Numbered from the stretch's first letter, positions 50,161 to 59,840 are shown. The stretch is DNA of 64,000 nucleotides from Mobiluncus massiliensis (GCF_949769255.1 NZ_OX458329.1:1-64000); one strand, 5' to 3'. Program-made: numbers and translations. Notes: generated by a model from the sequence alone, not told the origin.

Positions 50161-52734
50161 TTAGGAAGCCAGAGTCGCCATCAGCGCCGGGGTCCGCACA
50201 GTTTTGCGAACCGGCCACGATGCCGCCAAAACCGCCAAAATGACGGCCGCCGCAACGAAACCGAGCTGTCCCAGCACCGGAATTCCCCATGCACTCAGCC
50301 CAAAGTCACGCAGCATCCAACGCCACAGCATTCCGATGACCAGTCCGGAAATCCATCCCAGCCCCGCACCCAGCAACGCCAGGAAAAATGCTTCCCAACG
50401 CAGCGAAGCCCGCACTTCCCGCGGGGTTAGCCCCAGCACCCGCAGCAGGGCGAAAATTTGCCGCCGTTCTATCATCGCCAGCGCCAAAGTGTTCACAATC
50501 CCCAGAATGGCGATGACGATGGACAGTCCGAGTAGCGCGTACATCAGCCACAGTACCTGCGTGGTGGTTTGCGACAGGGCGTGAGACAACTCAACCGGGG
50601 TATAGACCCGGTAGACATAGAACTGATTCAGACTGTGCTGTATCTGGTTTTGAATCTCACGGATTTCAGACGGGGCGGCCGCGGCGTTTTCACTCTTTAG
50701 GTTCACAAAAATATACTGGAAAGCGAGGGATTCAGGGGCTGCAGCCTGGCGCAGATACTGCGGATCGAGGAAAATCGCCGCGTCCAGCAGGGTGGAATGC
50801 ACTATCCCGGCGACTTTGGTGGAATAAATCCCGCGGGGACCCGTCACCGTAATCGCATCCCCCACTTTCCACCCTTCCCGGGCGGCATCACGGGCGTTCA
50901 CCAGGGCTCGGCCGTTCGCCAAGCCCTTCACGTCACCAGTCTTAACCTGCAGGGAGACCAGGTTGTCGGCTTGGTCCGCGGTGATGCCGGCGACAGTGAG
51001 GGACCGCGTGGGATCTTGGTCGAGCCGCACCAGCATCGGGGCGCTAAAGATGTCGGCGTCTGCGGAGCGTACCCCGTCCACTTTTCGCAGCGCCGCAACG
51101 GCTTTCTCCACGTTCGTGGAAGGCTGCAGCGAGGCTACGACCAGGTCAGATTGAACTTCCTGGGTCACCCCGGACTGCAGGGACTTGCGGGCGGAATCAG
51201 CCAGGATTCCGCCGGTGGTGGCGATGGCTATGCCAAGGACCAGGGCGGCGGCTCCCAGGGAGGTGCGGCGCGGGTAGCGGCGCAGGTTGCGCAGCGCCAA
51301 CAGCGCCGGTAAGCGCTGCCCGCGCCTAAATAAGGCGGAAAAAAACCACAGGAACGGTCGCAGCAAGACCGGGGTCAGACATAGCACGCCAGACAGCCCC
51401 AACAGCGTTGCCGCCATGCCCAACACTGCCGCCTGCGTCCCCACTTCTGACCGAGACGCTTCCAACAATGCCACCGCGCCGAGGCCAATGGCCACGACCA
51501 GGACTAACAGCCCAAAAATCGTGACTCCGCGCCGGCGTCCTTCCGGGACGGGAGCGCTGGCAGCCAAAGCATCCAGCGGGGTCATGCGTCCGGCCCGCCA
51601 AGCCGGAATGAAACAGGCCACCACGGTAATGAAAACCCCCAGCGCCACTATCGCCAGGGCCCTCCAGAGCCCCAACGGCACACCGGAAGTGAACACCCAC
51701 CCTTGTGCAGTGAGAACCTGGCGGATCCCCACCACCAGGGCCAGCCCCACTCCTTCGCCCAAAACGGACCCAATCAGCCCAATCAGCAGGGCTTCGCCGA
51801 CCACCAGCATCCGCAGCGCGTGAGGGGTGTAGCCGGCAGTGCGCAGCATTCCGAGCATTCGATAGCGGGAGGCGACCAGGATCCCGAAAGTGTTGGCAAT
51901 CAGGAAAGCGCCCGCCAGCAGCGCCAGCGCCACAAACGCCAGGGCCAGCAGGTTCACCAGACTGACCGTGCGAGCCACCGCCGCGGACTGTTGGGCGCGT
52001 AGCGCGGCCCCCGTCAGGATGACCGCATCGGGACCGACCGCGTCTTGGACACGTTCCTTGACATTGTCCGGGTCGGCCGCGGGCGCCACGTGGATGCCGA
52101 TGAGCTTGATTTTGCCGGTAGGAGAAAACCAGGTTTTTGCGTCCTTACCGTCCACGAAAGCCAAGGTGGCGGTGCCGAGCGGGTGTTTGAACTGGGCGAG
52201 GCCCACGACTTTCAGCCGGTGGGTGGCTCCGCCCCAAATCAGGGTGGCAGTTTGGCCGGTTTTCAGTCCGGCGCGCCGGGCCGTACTGAGTTCCAGCATG
52301 ACTTCTTTCGGTCCCTGCGGCAGGCGACCCGCCGCGACTTCCGGTCCTGGCGGATAGGGAAAAGCGCCGTGCACCAGGGTCGGGGTGAGCCCGATTGAGA
52401 CGGGGTGTTTCGCCTGGTCCAGCAGGACTGCCTGGCCCTCATATTGGGGGACCGCGTGGGCGACCCCGTCGGCCGCTTCGATAATTGGCACAAGTTCGTC
52501 GCTGACGCTGCCGCGCGCTGCCAAGTCTGGCGTGACAGCGTCTTTCGTGGGTGGTGCCACGGCATAGAGGTCCCCGGAGAGCGTCGCCGTCACGGAAGAC
52601 TTGGCCGCGTCAGTCATCAGGTCGGTTATCCCCAAAGTGGCGGTCAGGAATGTTACGCCCAGCACTACGGCAAACACGGTGGGGAAAAAGCGGGAGCCGC
52701 GGCGGGTCATTTCGCGCCAAATGAGTTTCCACAT
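50161..52734 (-). CDS. FtsX-type ABC transporter permease
   Basis: The 857-residue product has the MacB/FtsX double-permease layout: one N-terminal span, a periplasmic domain, three spans (about 255-380), a second block with two spans around 410-450 and a restart span near 490, a second periplasmic domain, and three C-terminal spans. LGIVNTLALAMIERRQIFAL is a typical FtsX stretch. It lies 5 nt downstream of its ATPase. Such pairs export lipids or peptides or act in peptide sensing; the substrate here is unknown. Confidence 0.88.
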   Translation of the reverse strand: MWKLIWREMTRRGSRFFPTVFAVVLGVTFLTATLGITDLMTDAAKSSVTATLSGDLYAVAPPTKDAVTPDLAARGSVSDELVPIIEAADGVAHAVPQYEGQAVLLDQAKHPVSIGLTPTLVHGAFPYPPGPEVAAGRLPQGPKEVMLELSTARRAGLKTGQTATLIWGGATHRLKVVGLAQFKHPLGTATLAFVDGKDAKTWFSPTGKIKLIGIHVAPAADPDNVKERVQDAVGPDAVILTGAALRAQQSAAVARTVSLVNLLALAFVALALLAGAFLIANTFGILVASRYRMLGMLRTAGYTPHALRMLVVGEALLIGLIGSVLGEGVGLALVVGIRQVLTAQGWVFTSGVPLGLWRALAIVALGVFITVVACFIPAWRAGRMTPLDALAASAPVPEGRRRGVTIFGLLVLVVAIGLGAVALLEASRSEVGTQAAVLGMAATLLGLSGVLCLTPVLLRPFLWFFSALFRRGQRLPALLALRNLRRYPRRTSLGAAALVLGIAIATTGGILADSARKSLQSGVTQEVQSDLVVASLQPSTNVEKAVAALRKVDGVRSADADIFSAPMLVRLDQDPTRSLTVAGITADQADNLVSLQVKTGDVKGLANGRALVNARDAAREGWKVGDAITVTGPRGIYSTKVAGIVHSTLLDAAIFLDPQYLRQAAAPESLAFQYIFVNLKSENAAAAPSEIREIQNQIQHSLNQFYVYRVYTPVELSHALSQTTTQVLWLMYALLGLSIVIAILGIVNTLALAMIERRQIFALLRVLGLTPREVRASLRWEAFFLALLGAGLGWISGLVIGMLWRWMLRDFGLSAWGIPVLGQLGFVAAAVILAVLAASWPVRKTVRTPALMATLAS

Positions 52735-52739
52735 GGCGT

Positions 52740-55100
52740 TTACCGGCCTTTAGAGGGGTATTTCAAGGAAGGAGTGCGCAAGTTCGGGGGGAAGGTTTCC
52801 GCTGGGTCCGCGCCGGGGACGGGGACAGCTGGGGTGTCCGGGGTTGCCGAGCCGGGGGTGCGTCCCAGGTTTCGCAGATCGTCTTGCAGAGTCGCCGAAC
52901 GGGCTTCTGCCTGGGCTAACATGGCGTCTGCGCGGGCGATGAGCAGTTCTTGGTCGGGAGTTTTCCCGCGGCTGGGCAAGTTCGGATTTCCACCGTAAGG
53001 GGTTGACGAGGCCGCGGTGTCGCGAGGGGTTCGTGCTGCAAGTGCCGAATCCGAAGGGCGCGAGTCGTGCGGCGCGGCGGTTTCCTGCAGGGTTTCCGTG
53101 GCGTCGTTGATGGCTGCGCCCGAAGCGGCCAAGAGTTTTTCCGCCTGTTCAATCATGGCTAGCAGCTCGTTCTTGCCTTCGGCTTCGGCCAAGTGGGGGT
53201 CGACGGCGGGGCGGCGCGGCCGGCGCGGCCTTTCGCGGGTCGGCTCGGGTTTCGGTTGCGGTTCGGGTTCTGGTTCTGGTTCTGGCTCGGCGAAAAATTC
53301 CGGTTGCGGTTCGGGTTCGGCAGCCGGGACTTCGGTCGAGGACATCGTGTCTGATTGCGCGGCAACTGACTCAGGGAACTGCGGGTGTGGCGAATCAGGC
53401 TCGGCGGATTCCGCCGGGACCGTTTCGGGGGTAAACGCCTCGGACAAAATCCGGGACGAAGCCGAACTGGGCACCAACGTGGGAGGATTATCCGCCCAAG
53501 CGTCCGTGGTCGGCGGCGCGACCGGCGCGGCCACATCCGGGGGAAGGACCGGTGTCGAAGCCGTTGGTGCGGACTTCTTCGCAGCGATACCGCCCAAAAT
53601 CGGACGGCGCGACAAGGGGGGTGTCCCCGAGTCCCCTGCACCGCTAACGGTAGGCGCGGGCTTGTCCGTAAAATCGAACGGATTAAACCCGGTATCACCG
53701 TAATCTGTGGGGTCAGAATCTTGTGCGGTGTCGTAACTGTCGTCAGCCGACTTGGCGGACCCGGCAATCACGGAATCAAAGGTAGCGTTGTGTTCGCCCG
53801 CCGCAGCGGAGCTCCAGCCCGCCTCAGAGCTGGCAAAGCCGGAAGCGAGCGGTTTACCCAATAAATCATTAGTGTCGTCCGGGGAATCGGGGCGCGCCAC
53901 GGACATACTGGGCCACTTGAAATCGCCACGAGCCAGGGAATCTGCCAGTTCGTTCGGCTCGGGGTTTGCCTCGGCGATGCCGAGGTTTGCAAAAGTGAGG
54001 GCAGTATCGCGTTGGCGACGCGACGGGGGAGGAGGCGCGGGGGCAGGTGTCGGGCTGGATTCGGGGGCGGTATGCCCGACTGGGAACGCGCTTTGTAAGT
54101 ACGGGGAGATGGAGGAAGGCTGCGTGTCCGGTGCCGATTTTGGCAAAACCGCGGCTTCCTCTGTGGGCGATTCCACCTGTTCAGAGTCGGTTTCCTCTTC
54201 AATTTTTGGCAAACTCATGACGGCGGTTAGATCCTTTTCCAACGCCTCCGGATCAACGTCACGTAGAGACTGGGGCGCGCCCAGTTGTCCCGCGCGTTTC
54301 CGCGCTTGCCGCACATCGCCGAGATTTTGCTCCGCTTCGAGGATGGTTTCGCGGGTCGGGTTCTCCAGTTGGCCGACGATTTGGCCGTCAAACAGGAACA
54401 GTACCCGGTCTGCGTATTTCGCGGCGTCCGGTTCGTGGGTGACCATGATGACTGACTGTTCCCAGTCGCGCGCGGCCGCCCGCAGGAACGAAAGAACCTG
54501 TGCTGATGAAGCCGAATCGAGGTTTCCGGTCGGCTCATCAGCGAAAACGACCTCCGGGGCGGTCAGCAACGCGCGCGCGCAAGCCACCTTTTGCTGTTGC
54601 CCTCCGCTCAGTTCGGAGGGGAAGGCGCCCAGCCGGGATTCCATATCCAGCTCTTTGACCAGCGCTTTTAGCCGGCGTCGATCCGGAGAATGGCGGCGCA
54701 CCATCGCTGACAACTCGATATTTTCCGCAACGTTCAACGTGGGCACCAAGTTAAATGACTGAAAAATAAACCCGATTTTGTCGCGGCGAAACCGGGTCAG
54801 CTCTGCGGCGTTCAGCTGAGACAGGTCACGTCCGGCAACCTTGACCGTCCCGGATTGAAACGAATCTAGCCCTGCCAAAATGTGCAGCAGGGAGGATTTC
54901 CCGGACCCGGAAGGCCCCATAATGGCGGTGAACTGGGCGCGGGGGAAATCCACGTCCACGTTATCCAAAGCTGTGACAGCGCGCTCCGTATCGGCTTGAC
55001 CATAAATTTTAGTCAGACCGCGGACGCTGATGAGAGGATTTGAGACCGGAGAAAGCGTGGTGGAAAATCTCGGTGATGCCGCAGCGGTTTGATTGACCAA
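52740..55100 (-). CDS. ABC transporter ATPase with very long disordered C-terminal region
   Basis: Residues ~20-260 form a MacB/LolD-type ATPase: Walker A GPSGSGKS at 62-69, signature SELSGGQQQKVACARAL and Walker B VVFADEPTGNLD. The remaining ~520 residues are Pro/Glu/Ser/Ala-rich with a (EP)n run (PEPEPEPEPQPKPEP) and several basic patches; no domain is recognisable. I start it at TTG 55100 because a perfect AAAGGAGG lies 6 nt upstream; an upstream ATG frame exists but lacks a site. The partner permease follows. Confidence 0.88.
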   Translation of the reverse strand: MVNQTAAASPRFSTTLSPVSNPLISVRGLTKIYGQADTERAVTALDNVDVDFPRAQFTAIMGPSGSGKSSLLHILAGLDSFQSGTVKVAGRDLSQLNAAELTRFRRDKIGFIFQSFNLVPTLNVAENIELSAMVRRHSPDRRRLKALVKELDMESRLGAFPSELSGGQQQKVACARALLTAPEVVFADEPTGNLDSASSAQVLSFLRAAARDWEQSVIMVTHEPDAAKYADRVLFLFDGQIVGQLENPTRETILEAEQNLGDVRQARKRAGQLGAPQSLRDVDPEALEKDLTAVMSLPKIEEETDSEQVESPTEEAAVLPKSAPDTQPSSISPYLQSAFPVGHTAPESSPTPAPAPPPPSRRQRDTALTFANLGIAEANPEPNELADSLARGDFKWPSMSVARPDSPDDTNDLLGKPLASGFASSEAGWSSAAAGEHNATFDSVIAGSAKSADDSYDTAQDSDPTDYGDTGFNPFDFTDKPAPTVSGAGDSGTPPLSRRPILGGIAAKKSAPTASTPVLPPDVAAPVAPPTTDAWADNPPTLVPSSASSRILSEAFTPETVPAESAEPDSPHPQFPESVAAQSDTMSSTEVPAAEPEPQPEFFAEPEPEPEPEPQPKPEPTRERPRRPRRPAVDPHLAEAEGKNELLAMIEQAEKLLAASGAAINDATETLQETAAPHDSRPSDSALAARTPRDTAASSTPYGGNPNLPSRGKTPDQELLIARADAMLAQAEARSATLQDDLRNLGRTPGSATPDTPAVPVPGADPAETFPPNLRTPSLKYPSKGR

Positions 55101-55309
55101 GTTTCGCCTCCTTTCTCTGCATTCTTTCATATTTGCCGCCAGGGTGCCGGTTTCCACGCCCGAAGGAAGTTCAACTCAATACCAACGGTTGATGCGCTGC
55201 CAGCGGGCGAGCGGAGGGCAGAGCCATACGGTCTTGATACGATTTTACAAAATGGCATGAACTGGGAAAAAGTCCCACGCGGTAACGAAAAATGGTCGGA
55301 CAATGTTTT

Positions 55310-55338
55310 TTCACGGTTTGTGCGGTGCAGTCTACAAT
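55310..55338 (+). promoter_or_regulatory. Putative promoter of leaderless eamA-type gene
   Basis: TTCACG (55310-55315) and TACAAT (55333-55338) are 17 nt apart; the -10 box ends 6 nt before the ATG. No ribosome-binding site is seen. Confidence 0.45.
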
Positions 55339-55344
55339 GGCAGG

Positions 55345-56241
55345 ATGCCTGGAAAAGCACGAAAACCCGTTCCTGCGCCCCTGATTTTCTTTACCGAGGG
55401 CGTCATTCAGTATGTGGGAGCTGGCTTCGCGGTGACGCTGTTTGCCCTGATGGGGACGTTAACCGTGGCTTGGTTGCGGACTGTCTTTGCGGCAATAATT
55501 TTGCTGGCGTGGCGCCGGCCCTGGGGTGCCCGGGCGCTCACTCGCAGCGGCTATGTGTGGTCCTGCCTTTTTGGAACCGCCCTGGTCTGTATGAATATGA
55601 CATTTTACGAGGCGATTGCGCGGCTTCCCCTGGGGACTACCGTTTCCGTAGAGTTCCTGGGGCCGGTCATTTTTGCGGCCATCGGCATCACCGGCTGGCT
55701 GGGCAAGTTCTCGGTTCTGTTGGCGTTCTCCGGCGTAGTCATGATTGGCGGGCTGGGCCTGGACATGGGCAATCCGACTGACCGGATGGGCCTGTTCTGG
55801 GCGCTGGTCGCCGGGGGAATGTGGGTCGCCTACATGGCTTTGGGTCGCAAAGTTGCGGTTTTGGGTCGCGGCATCGATTCCTTGTCCGTAGCCCTGGCCT
55901 TCGGTTCGTGCCTGCAGCTGCCCCTGGCCTGGCCTGACATCCACGTTGCGTTCAGCTCGTGGTACGTTTTCAGCCTGGCCCTGCTGATGAGCATGTGTTC
56001 CTCCTTTGTGCCTTACATCCTGGAACTGGTGGTGCTGCGCGATGTTTCCGCCGCCATTTTCGCGCTGCTCTCAGCTTTGTTGCCGGTAACGTCCCTGCTG
56101 GTAGGCGTGATTATGCTGCGGCAGTTTCCGAGCTGGCCAGAAGTGGGCGGCCTAATTTTGGTATCGGTAGCGGTGGCAATGACCTATCGGCGCGACCCCG
56201 CCGATACAGCCGTCCCCACCCCTGCTGAACAGACGGACTAA
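55345..56241 (+). CDS. EamA/RhtA-type drug/metabolite exporter
   Basis: The 298-residue product is a ten-span transporter of the DMT superfamily with two EamA repeats. VCMNMTFYEAIARLPLGTTV and VSVEFLGPVIFAAIG resemble the RhtA (threonine/homoserine exporter) subgroup; LRDVSAAIFALLSALLPVTS closes the second repeat. ATG 55345 is chosen because TACAAT lies 6 nt before it and the residues upstream are not membrane-typical. The substrate is inferred only at family level. Confidence 0.85.
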   Translation: MPGKARKPVPAPLIFFTEGVIQYVGAGFAVTLFALMGTLTVAWLRTVFAAIILLAWRRPWGARALTRSGYVWSCLFGTALVCMNMTFYEAIARLPLGTTVSVEFLGPVIFAAIGITGWLGKFSVLLAFSGVVMIGGLGLDMGNPTDRMGLFWALVAGGMWVAYMALGRKVAVLGRGIDSLSVALAFGSCLQLPLAWPDIHVAFSSWYVFSLALLMSMCSSFVPYILELVVLRDVSAAIFALLSALLPVTSLLVGVIMLRQFPSWPEVGGLILVSVAVAMTYRRDPADTAVPTPAEQTD

Positions 56242-56244
56242 ACT
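56239..56244 (+). promoter_or_regulatory. Putative -10 element of leaderless yggS
   Basis: TAAACT overlaps the stop codon of the exporter gene and ends exactly 6 nt before the yggS ATG. It implies an internal promoter for the downstream gene. Confidence 0.45.
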
Positions 56245-56250
56245 AGGCTT

Positions 56251-56997
56251 ATGACCGGATTCTCACAGCGTTTGCAAGCCCTCTCCCAGCGGGTCGCCGC
56301 GGCGGCCGCGGCCGCGGGACGCGATGGCGAGTCAATCCGAATCCTTCCGGTCAGCAAAACCCACCCGGTTGCGGACCTGCGCGAAGCCCTCGCCGCGGGA
56401 GCGCGCGAATTCGGGGAAAACAAACCCCAAGAACTGGCCGCGAAAGCTGCGGAACTCGGCGCGAACCTGGGCTTGGGCGCTGACGGGAACGAGGCAAGTC
56501 CCCGCTGGATCCAAATCGGCAACCTCCAGCGCAACAAAGCGAAACTCATCGTTGCAAACGGTGCGGAACTGCAATCCCTCGATTCCGCGAAACTGGCACA
56601 AACCCTGAACCGGCTACTTGACCAGGCGGGACGGACCCTAGAAGTCATGATTGAAGTCAACACTTCCGGTGAGGACGCGAAACACGGGATTGCGCCCGAA
56701 GAAACCCTGGAACTGGCGCGGCTGGTCATTGACCAGCCCCGACTGCACCTCATCGGCTTGATGACGGTGGCCGCGCACGTGGATCAGGTCGGCGAGCGTG
56801 GCGTTTTCGAGATGTTTTCCCAGCTCGCGGGGTTGCGAGAGGCGGTTTCGGGGCTGCCCGGCGGTGCGGATTGTCGGGAACTGTCGATGGGCATGAGCGG
56901 GGATTTCGAGTTGGCCATCGCGGCGGGCTCGACGTGTGTGCGGGTCGGTTCGGCCCTGTTTGGTCCTCGAGATTACGCGCAAAAGCCTGTCCAGTGA
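56251..56997 (+). CDS. yggS: PLP-binding protein YggS/PLPBP
   Basis: This family holds pyridoxal phosphate and maintains its homeostasis. The 248-residue product carries the PLP-binding K36 in ILPVSKTHPV, FGENKPQELAAKA, WIQIGNLQRNK, MIEVNTSGEDAKHGI and LSMGMSGDFELAIAAGST, all family-typical. It has no ribosome-binding site and appears leaderless. It lies upstream of the FtsB-like gene; in many Gram-positives yggS sits near division genes. Confidence 0.93.
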   Translation: MTGFSQRLQALSQRVAAAAAAAGRDGESIRILPVSKTHPVADLREALAAGAREFGENKPQELAAKAAELGANLGLGADGNEASPRWIQIGNLQRNKAKLIVANGAELQSLDSAKLAQTLNRLLDQAGRTLEVMIEVNTSGEDAKHGIAPEETLELARLVIDQPRLHLIGLMTVAAHVDQVGERGVFEMFSQLAGLREAVSGLPGGADCRELSMGMSGDFELAIAAGSTCVRVGSALFGPRDYAQKPVQ

Positions 56998-57018
56998 CGG
57001 AAAACTGCAGAATTTTGG

Positions 57019-57024
57019 GATAAT
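57019..57024 (+). promoter_or_regulatory. Putative -10 element of leaderless ftsB-like gene
   Basis: GATAAT ends 6 nt before the GTG start. TGACGG at 56995-57000 is a possible -35 box, 18 nt upstream. Confidence 0.45.
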
Positions 57025-57030
57025 GTCCAC

Positions 57031-57744
57031 GTGAAGCGTCCCAGTTTGAAACCGCGCCAACCTTCTGACGCGGATAAGCCAACCCCGCACGGTTCGGCTG
57101 CGTCAAACGCTTCTGCCCGAAAACCCAGGAAAACCGGGCAATCCGGAAAACCGGGGAAACCCGGGAAACCCGTGGACTCGGCCTTTTCCCGAGCAAAGAC
57201 CACGCCGCGCACCCCCGCTGCGGAAGCTCCCGGCTCGACCCGCATCGCCCGCCTTTTGACGCTGGCGGCCGTAGCCCTCGCCGTGTTCCTGGTCGTGTTT
57301 TCACCGCTGCGTTCCTGGATGGATCAGCAGCAGCAGGCTCGCTCGCTGGCAGCCCAGATTGCCCAGGTCAAAGCGCAAAATGCCGAGCTGGAAGCGGAAA
57401 TCAAACGCTATCAAGACCCCGAGTATATTTCCCGCCAAGCCCGCGAACGTTTGGGATACGTGAAACCCGGCGAGATTACCTATGTCGTAGTTGATCCTCC
57501 CGGCGCGAAAAAACCGCAGCTGACCAGCGGTTGGACCGACAAAGATACGAATGATTTGCCGTGGTTCCGCCAAATCGTCGTTGGGTTGGAAGTCGCGGGG
57601 GCCGCTCCCGCCCCGGAAACGACCCCGGGCGCTGACGGGACAACCTCCGCTCCGGGGGCGAAAACTACCGAACCGCCCGCGAGCCCTGGCAAAACCAATC
57701 CAGAACCAGCCCCGAAATCCTCGAACGCCCCGACCCATAACTGA
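57031..57744 (+). CDS. FtsB/DivIC-type septum formation initiator
   Basis: The 237-residue product has a basic, Pro/Gly-rich cytoplasmic N-terminus, one span at about 70-90 (LLTLAAVALAVFLVVFSPL), a coiled coil (QIAQVKAQNAELEAEIKRYQ) and the family-typical DPEYISRQARERLGYVKPGE. DivIC/FtsB forms the divisome core with FtsL and FtsQ. The C-terminal ~70 residues are Pro/Thr-rich and unlike the short E. coli protein. GTG start. DUF501 and Ppx genes follow, the usual actinobacterial order. Confidence 0.92.
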   Translation: MKRPSLKPRQPSDADKPTPHGSAASNASARKPRKTGQSGKPGKPGKPVDSAFSRAKTTPRTPAAEAPGSTRIARLLTLAAVALAVFLVVFSPLRSWMDQQQQARSLAAQIAQVKAQNAELEAEIKRYQDPEYISRQARERLGYVKPGEITYVVVDPPGAKKPQLTSGWTDKDTNDLPWFRQIVVGLEVAGAAPAPETTPGADGTTSAPGAKTTEPPASPGKTNPEPAPKSSNAPTHN

Positions 57745-57775
57745 GCGCTAACCGTAAACTGACAAAGGAGCCCTT

Positions 57776-58513
57776 GTGATTACACCCGCTAGCCCGGAAG
57801 ATTTGCGCATTATTGCAGCTCAACTGGGGCGCGTCCCGCGGGGAGTTCTGGGGGTCGCCGCCCGGTGCGGGGATTGCGGCGCGTCATCTGGTGCCAGTCC
57901 CGCCAGTCATGAGGGAGGTATTTCTGCTGACCGTCAGAGGGGTATTTCCGCAGGTCACCAGGCTGTTAATCCCGTTGGTTATCCCAGTGATAATCCCGTT
58001 GGTCGCCTTACCGATTTTCCTGCTGGTCAAGGGGACAGTGTTCCTGCTGGTCACCCGGCAGTCATTGCGAGCGCCCCGCGCCTGCCCGGCGGCGAGCCGT
58101 TCCCCACGTTTTATTACCTGACCTGCCCGGCGGCGGTCGCGGCCGTGTCACACCTGGAGGCAAACGGGGTCATGCGCGAAGCGGAAGCCCTGCTGGAGGC
58201 AAACCCGCAGATAGCGACCGCTTATGCCCGTGCTCATGAACTTTATATTCGCCAGCGCACCCAGGCCGGCGAAGCCGCCGGAATCGGGGAAGTCCCCGAA
58301 ATCGCAGGCGTGTCGGCTGGAGGAATGCCTCGCCGGGTCAAGTGTTTCCACGCCCTGCTCGGACACGCTTTGGCGGTGGGCCGAGGCGTGAATCCTATCG
58401 GGGATTGGGTGTTGGACCGGCTGGCGGAGTTGCCGGCGAGTGACCCGCATCGCTGGACGCCCGCGACTTGTGCGTGGAAATTGGACGAAACTGTTGGGGA
58501 AAGGGGTCGGTAA
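57776..58513 (+). CDS. DUF501 protein with internal low-complexity insertion
   Basis: DUF501 is an actinobacterial family of unknown function that sits between ftsB/divIC and ppx. Conserved segments flank an insertion: LGRVPRGVLGVAARCGDCG before it, and APRLPGGEPFPTFYYLTCP, MPRRVKCFHALLGHALAVG and NPIGDWVLD after it. The inserted ~58 residues (about 42-100) are Gly/Pro/Asp-rich degenerate repeats absent from most relatives. GTG start after AAAGGAG; the stop overlaps ppx by one base. Confidence 0.88.
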   Translation: MITPASPEDLRIIAAQLGRVPRGVLGVAARCGDCGASSGASPASHEGGISADRQRGISAGHQAVNPVGYPSDNPVGRLTDFPAGQGDSVPAGHPAVIASAPRLPGGEPFPTFYYLTCPAAVAAVSHLEANGVMREAEALLEANPQIATAYARAHELYIRQRTQAGEAAGIGEVPEIAGVSAGGMPRRVKCFHALLGHALAVGRGVNPIGDWVLDRLAELPASDPHRWTPATCAWKLDETVGERGR

Positions 58514-59529
58514 TGCGTTTGGCGGCGATTGATTGTGGAACTCACTCGATTCGTTTGCTGATTAGTGAGGTTGATCCCCACTCCGGAGCAATGGCTGATG
58601 TGATGCGGTTGAATCGGATTGTGGGGTTGGGTGAAGGGGTGGACCGGACCGGGCATCTGAGTCCAGCCGCGCTGGAACGGACTTTTGCGGCCGTCGAGGA
58701 ATACGCCGGTTTTGTGCGCCGGGAGGACGTCCAGCAGATTCGGATGGTGGCGACTTCCGCTTCGCGCGATGCGGATAATTTTTCGCAGTTTAGCGCCGGG
58801 GTGCAGGCGCGGCTGGGGGTGACGCCGGAAGTCATTTCGGGACGAGTCGAGGCCACGTTGGGATTTACCGGGACGCTGTCGGCGCATCGCGACATTGCCA
58901 GTCCGGCTCTGACCGTTGACATCGGGGGAGGTTCTACCGAGTTTGCGTTTGGTCAGGCCAACCCCGATACCGGCCAGTTTGACCAGGTCACGGCGGCGGT
59001 GTCGATGAATATGGGTTCCACGCGGGTCACCGAACGTTACCTGCGGCCCGCCGAGGATGCGTGCGGAGTGCCCAGCGAGGACGCTATCAGCCAGGCTGGT
59101 CAGTTTGTAGATTCGCTGATTGCCCAAGCTAGCGCGAGTGTGCCGTTGGAGCGTGCTCGCGAGGTAGTCGGGGTGGCCGGTTCGGTTACGACTTTGACCG
59201 CTTTGGAGTTGGGGTTGGACAGTTATGAGCCGGACAAAATCAACGGCGCCGTGCTGGATTCCGGCGCGCTGCGGGAACGCGCCCGGCGTTTGATTCGGAT
59301 GCCGCACGCGGAAAAAGCCCAGCTGGGGCCCATGCACCCGCAGCGGGTGCGCCAGATTGCCGGGGGAGTCTTGGTGTGGGAGCGGATTCTTGCTTGGTTG
59401 GAAGCTCATCCGGCTTCCGGTCTAGCGGATTCCTCCGCGATGCCTGCCGGTGAACAACGTGGAACATTCCCGGTTCGGACCTCGGAAAACGACATCCTTG
59501 ACGGGATTATCCTGTCCCAGATTCCCTGA
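58513..59529 (+). CDS. Exopolyphosphatase/pppGpp phosphatase (Ppx/GppA)
   Basis: It hydrolyses polyphosphate or pppGpp. The 338-residue product has the ASKHA ATPase-like motifs AAIDCGTHSIRLLI (phosphate 1), TVDIGGGSTEFAFG (phosphate 2) and EVVGVAGSVTTLTALEL (adenosine). The ATG at 58513 overlaps the DUF501 stop (TAATG), indicating coupling. It is the short type without a C-terminal HD domain, as is normal in Actinobacteria. Confidence 0.93.
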   Translation: MRLAAIDCGTHSIRLLISEVDPHSGAMADVMRLNRIVGLGEGVDRTGHLSPAALERTFAAVEEYAGFVRREDVQQIRMVATSASRDADNFSQFSAGVQARLGVTPEVISGRVEATLGFTGTLSAHRDIASPALTVDIGGGSTEFAFGQANPDTGQFDQVTAAVSMNMGSTRVTERYLRPAEDACGVPSEDAISQAGQFVDSLIAQASASVPLERAREVVGVAGSVTTLTALELGLDSYEPDKINGAVLDSGALRERARRLIRMPHAEKAQLGPMHPQRVRQIAGGVLVWERILAWLEAHPASGLADSSAMPAGEQRGTFPVRTSENDILDGIILSQIP

Positions 59530-59615
59530 TTTCCGGGTTCTAGTTTTGTTGCGGGGTTGTCACCCGCACTACTCGCCCCGCTAACCCGCCCATAAATTCT
59601 CACACGGGCGTTAAT

Positions 59616-59669
59616 CCTATTAATTTGGCTCGGTGTGCCATATATGGCACACCGAGCCGTTTAAATAGG
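59616..59669. repeat. Intergenic module D, copy 2
   Basis: CCTATTAATTTGGCTCGGTG and complementary arm around GTGTGCCATATATGGCACAC, followed by TTTTATT. The arms differ from copy 1 (GGCTC/GAGCC for CGTTTC/GAAGCG), keeping most pairs. Confidence 0.85.
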
Positions 59670-59731
59670 TTTTATTCCGGGTTTTCCGGGCGACTTGTCT
59701 GGTTTCATGGCGGTTGCGCATTGTTGGGGGT

Positions 59732-59840
59732 GGTCGCTCGGGGGCGCTCGCGAGAGGCGGCAGGGGGAGTACCCCCTCGCGTTTTGCGCGACTATTGTCG
59801 CAAAACGCTCACCAGCCTCTCGCTGAGTCGCCCCCAACGC
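59732..59840. repeat. Intergenic module C, copy 4
   Basis: Same arms and apical GCGTTTTGCG hairpin as copies 1 and 2, with loss of several C residues after CTCACC. Confidence 0.8.
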
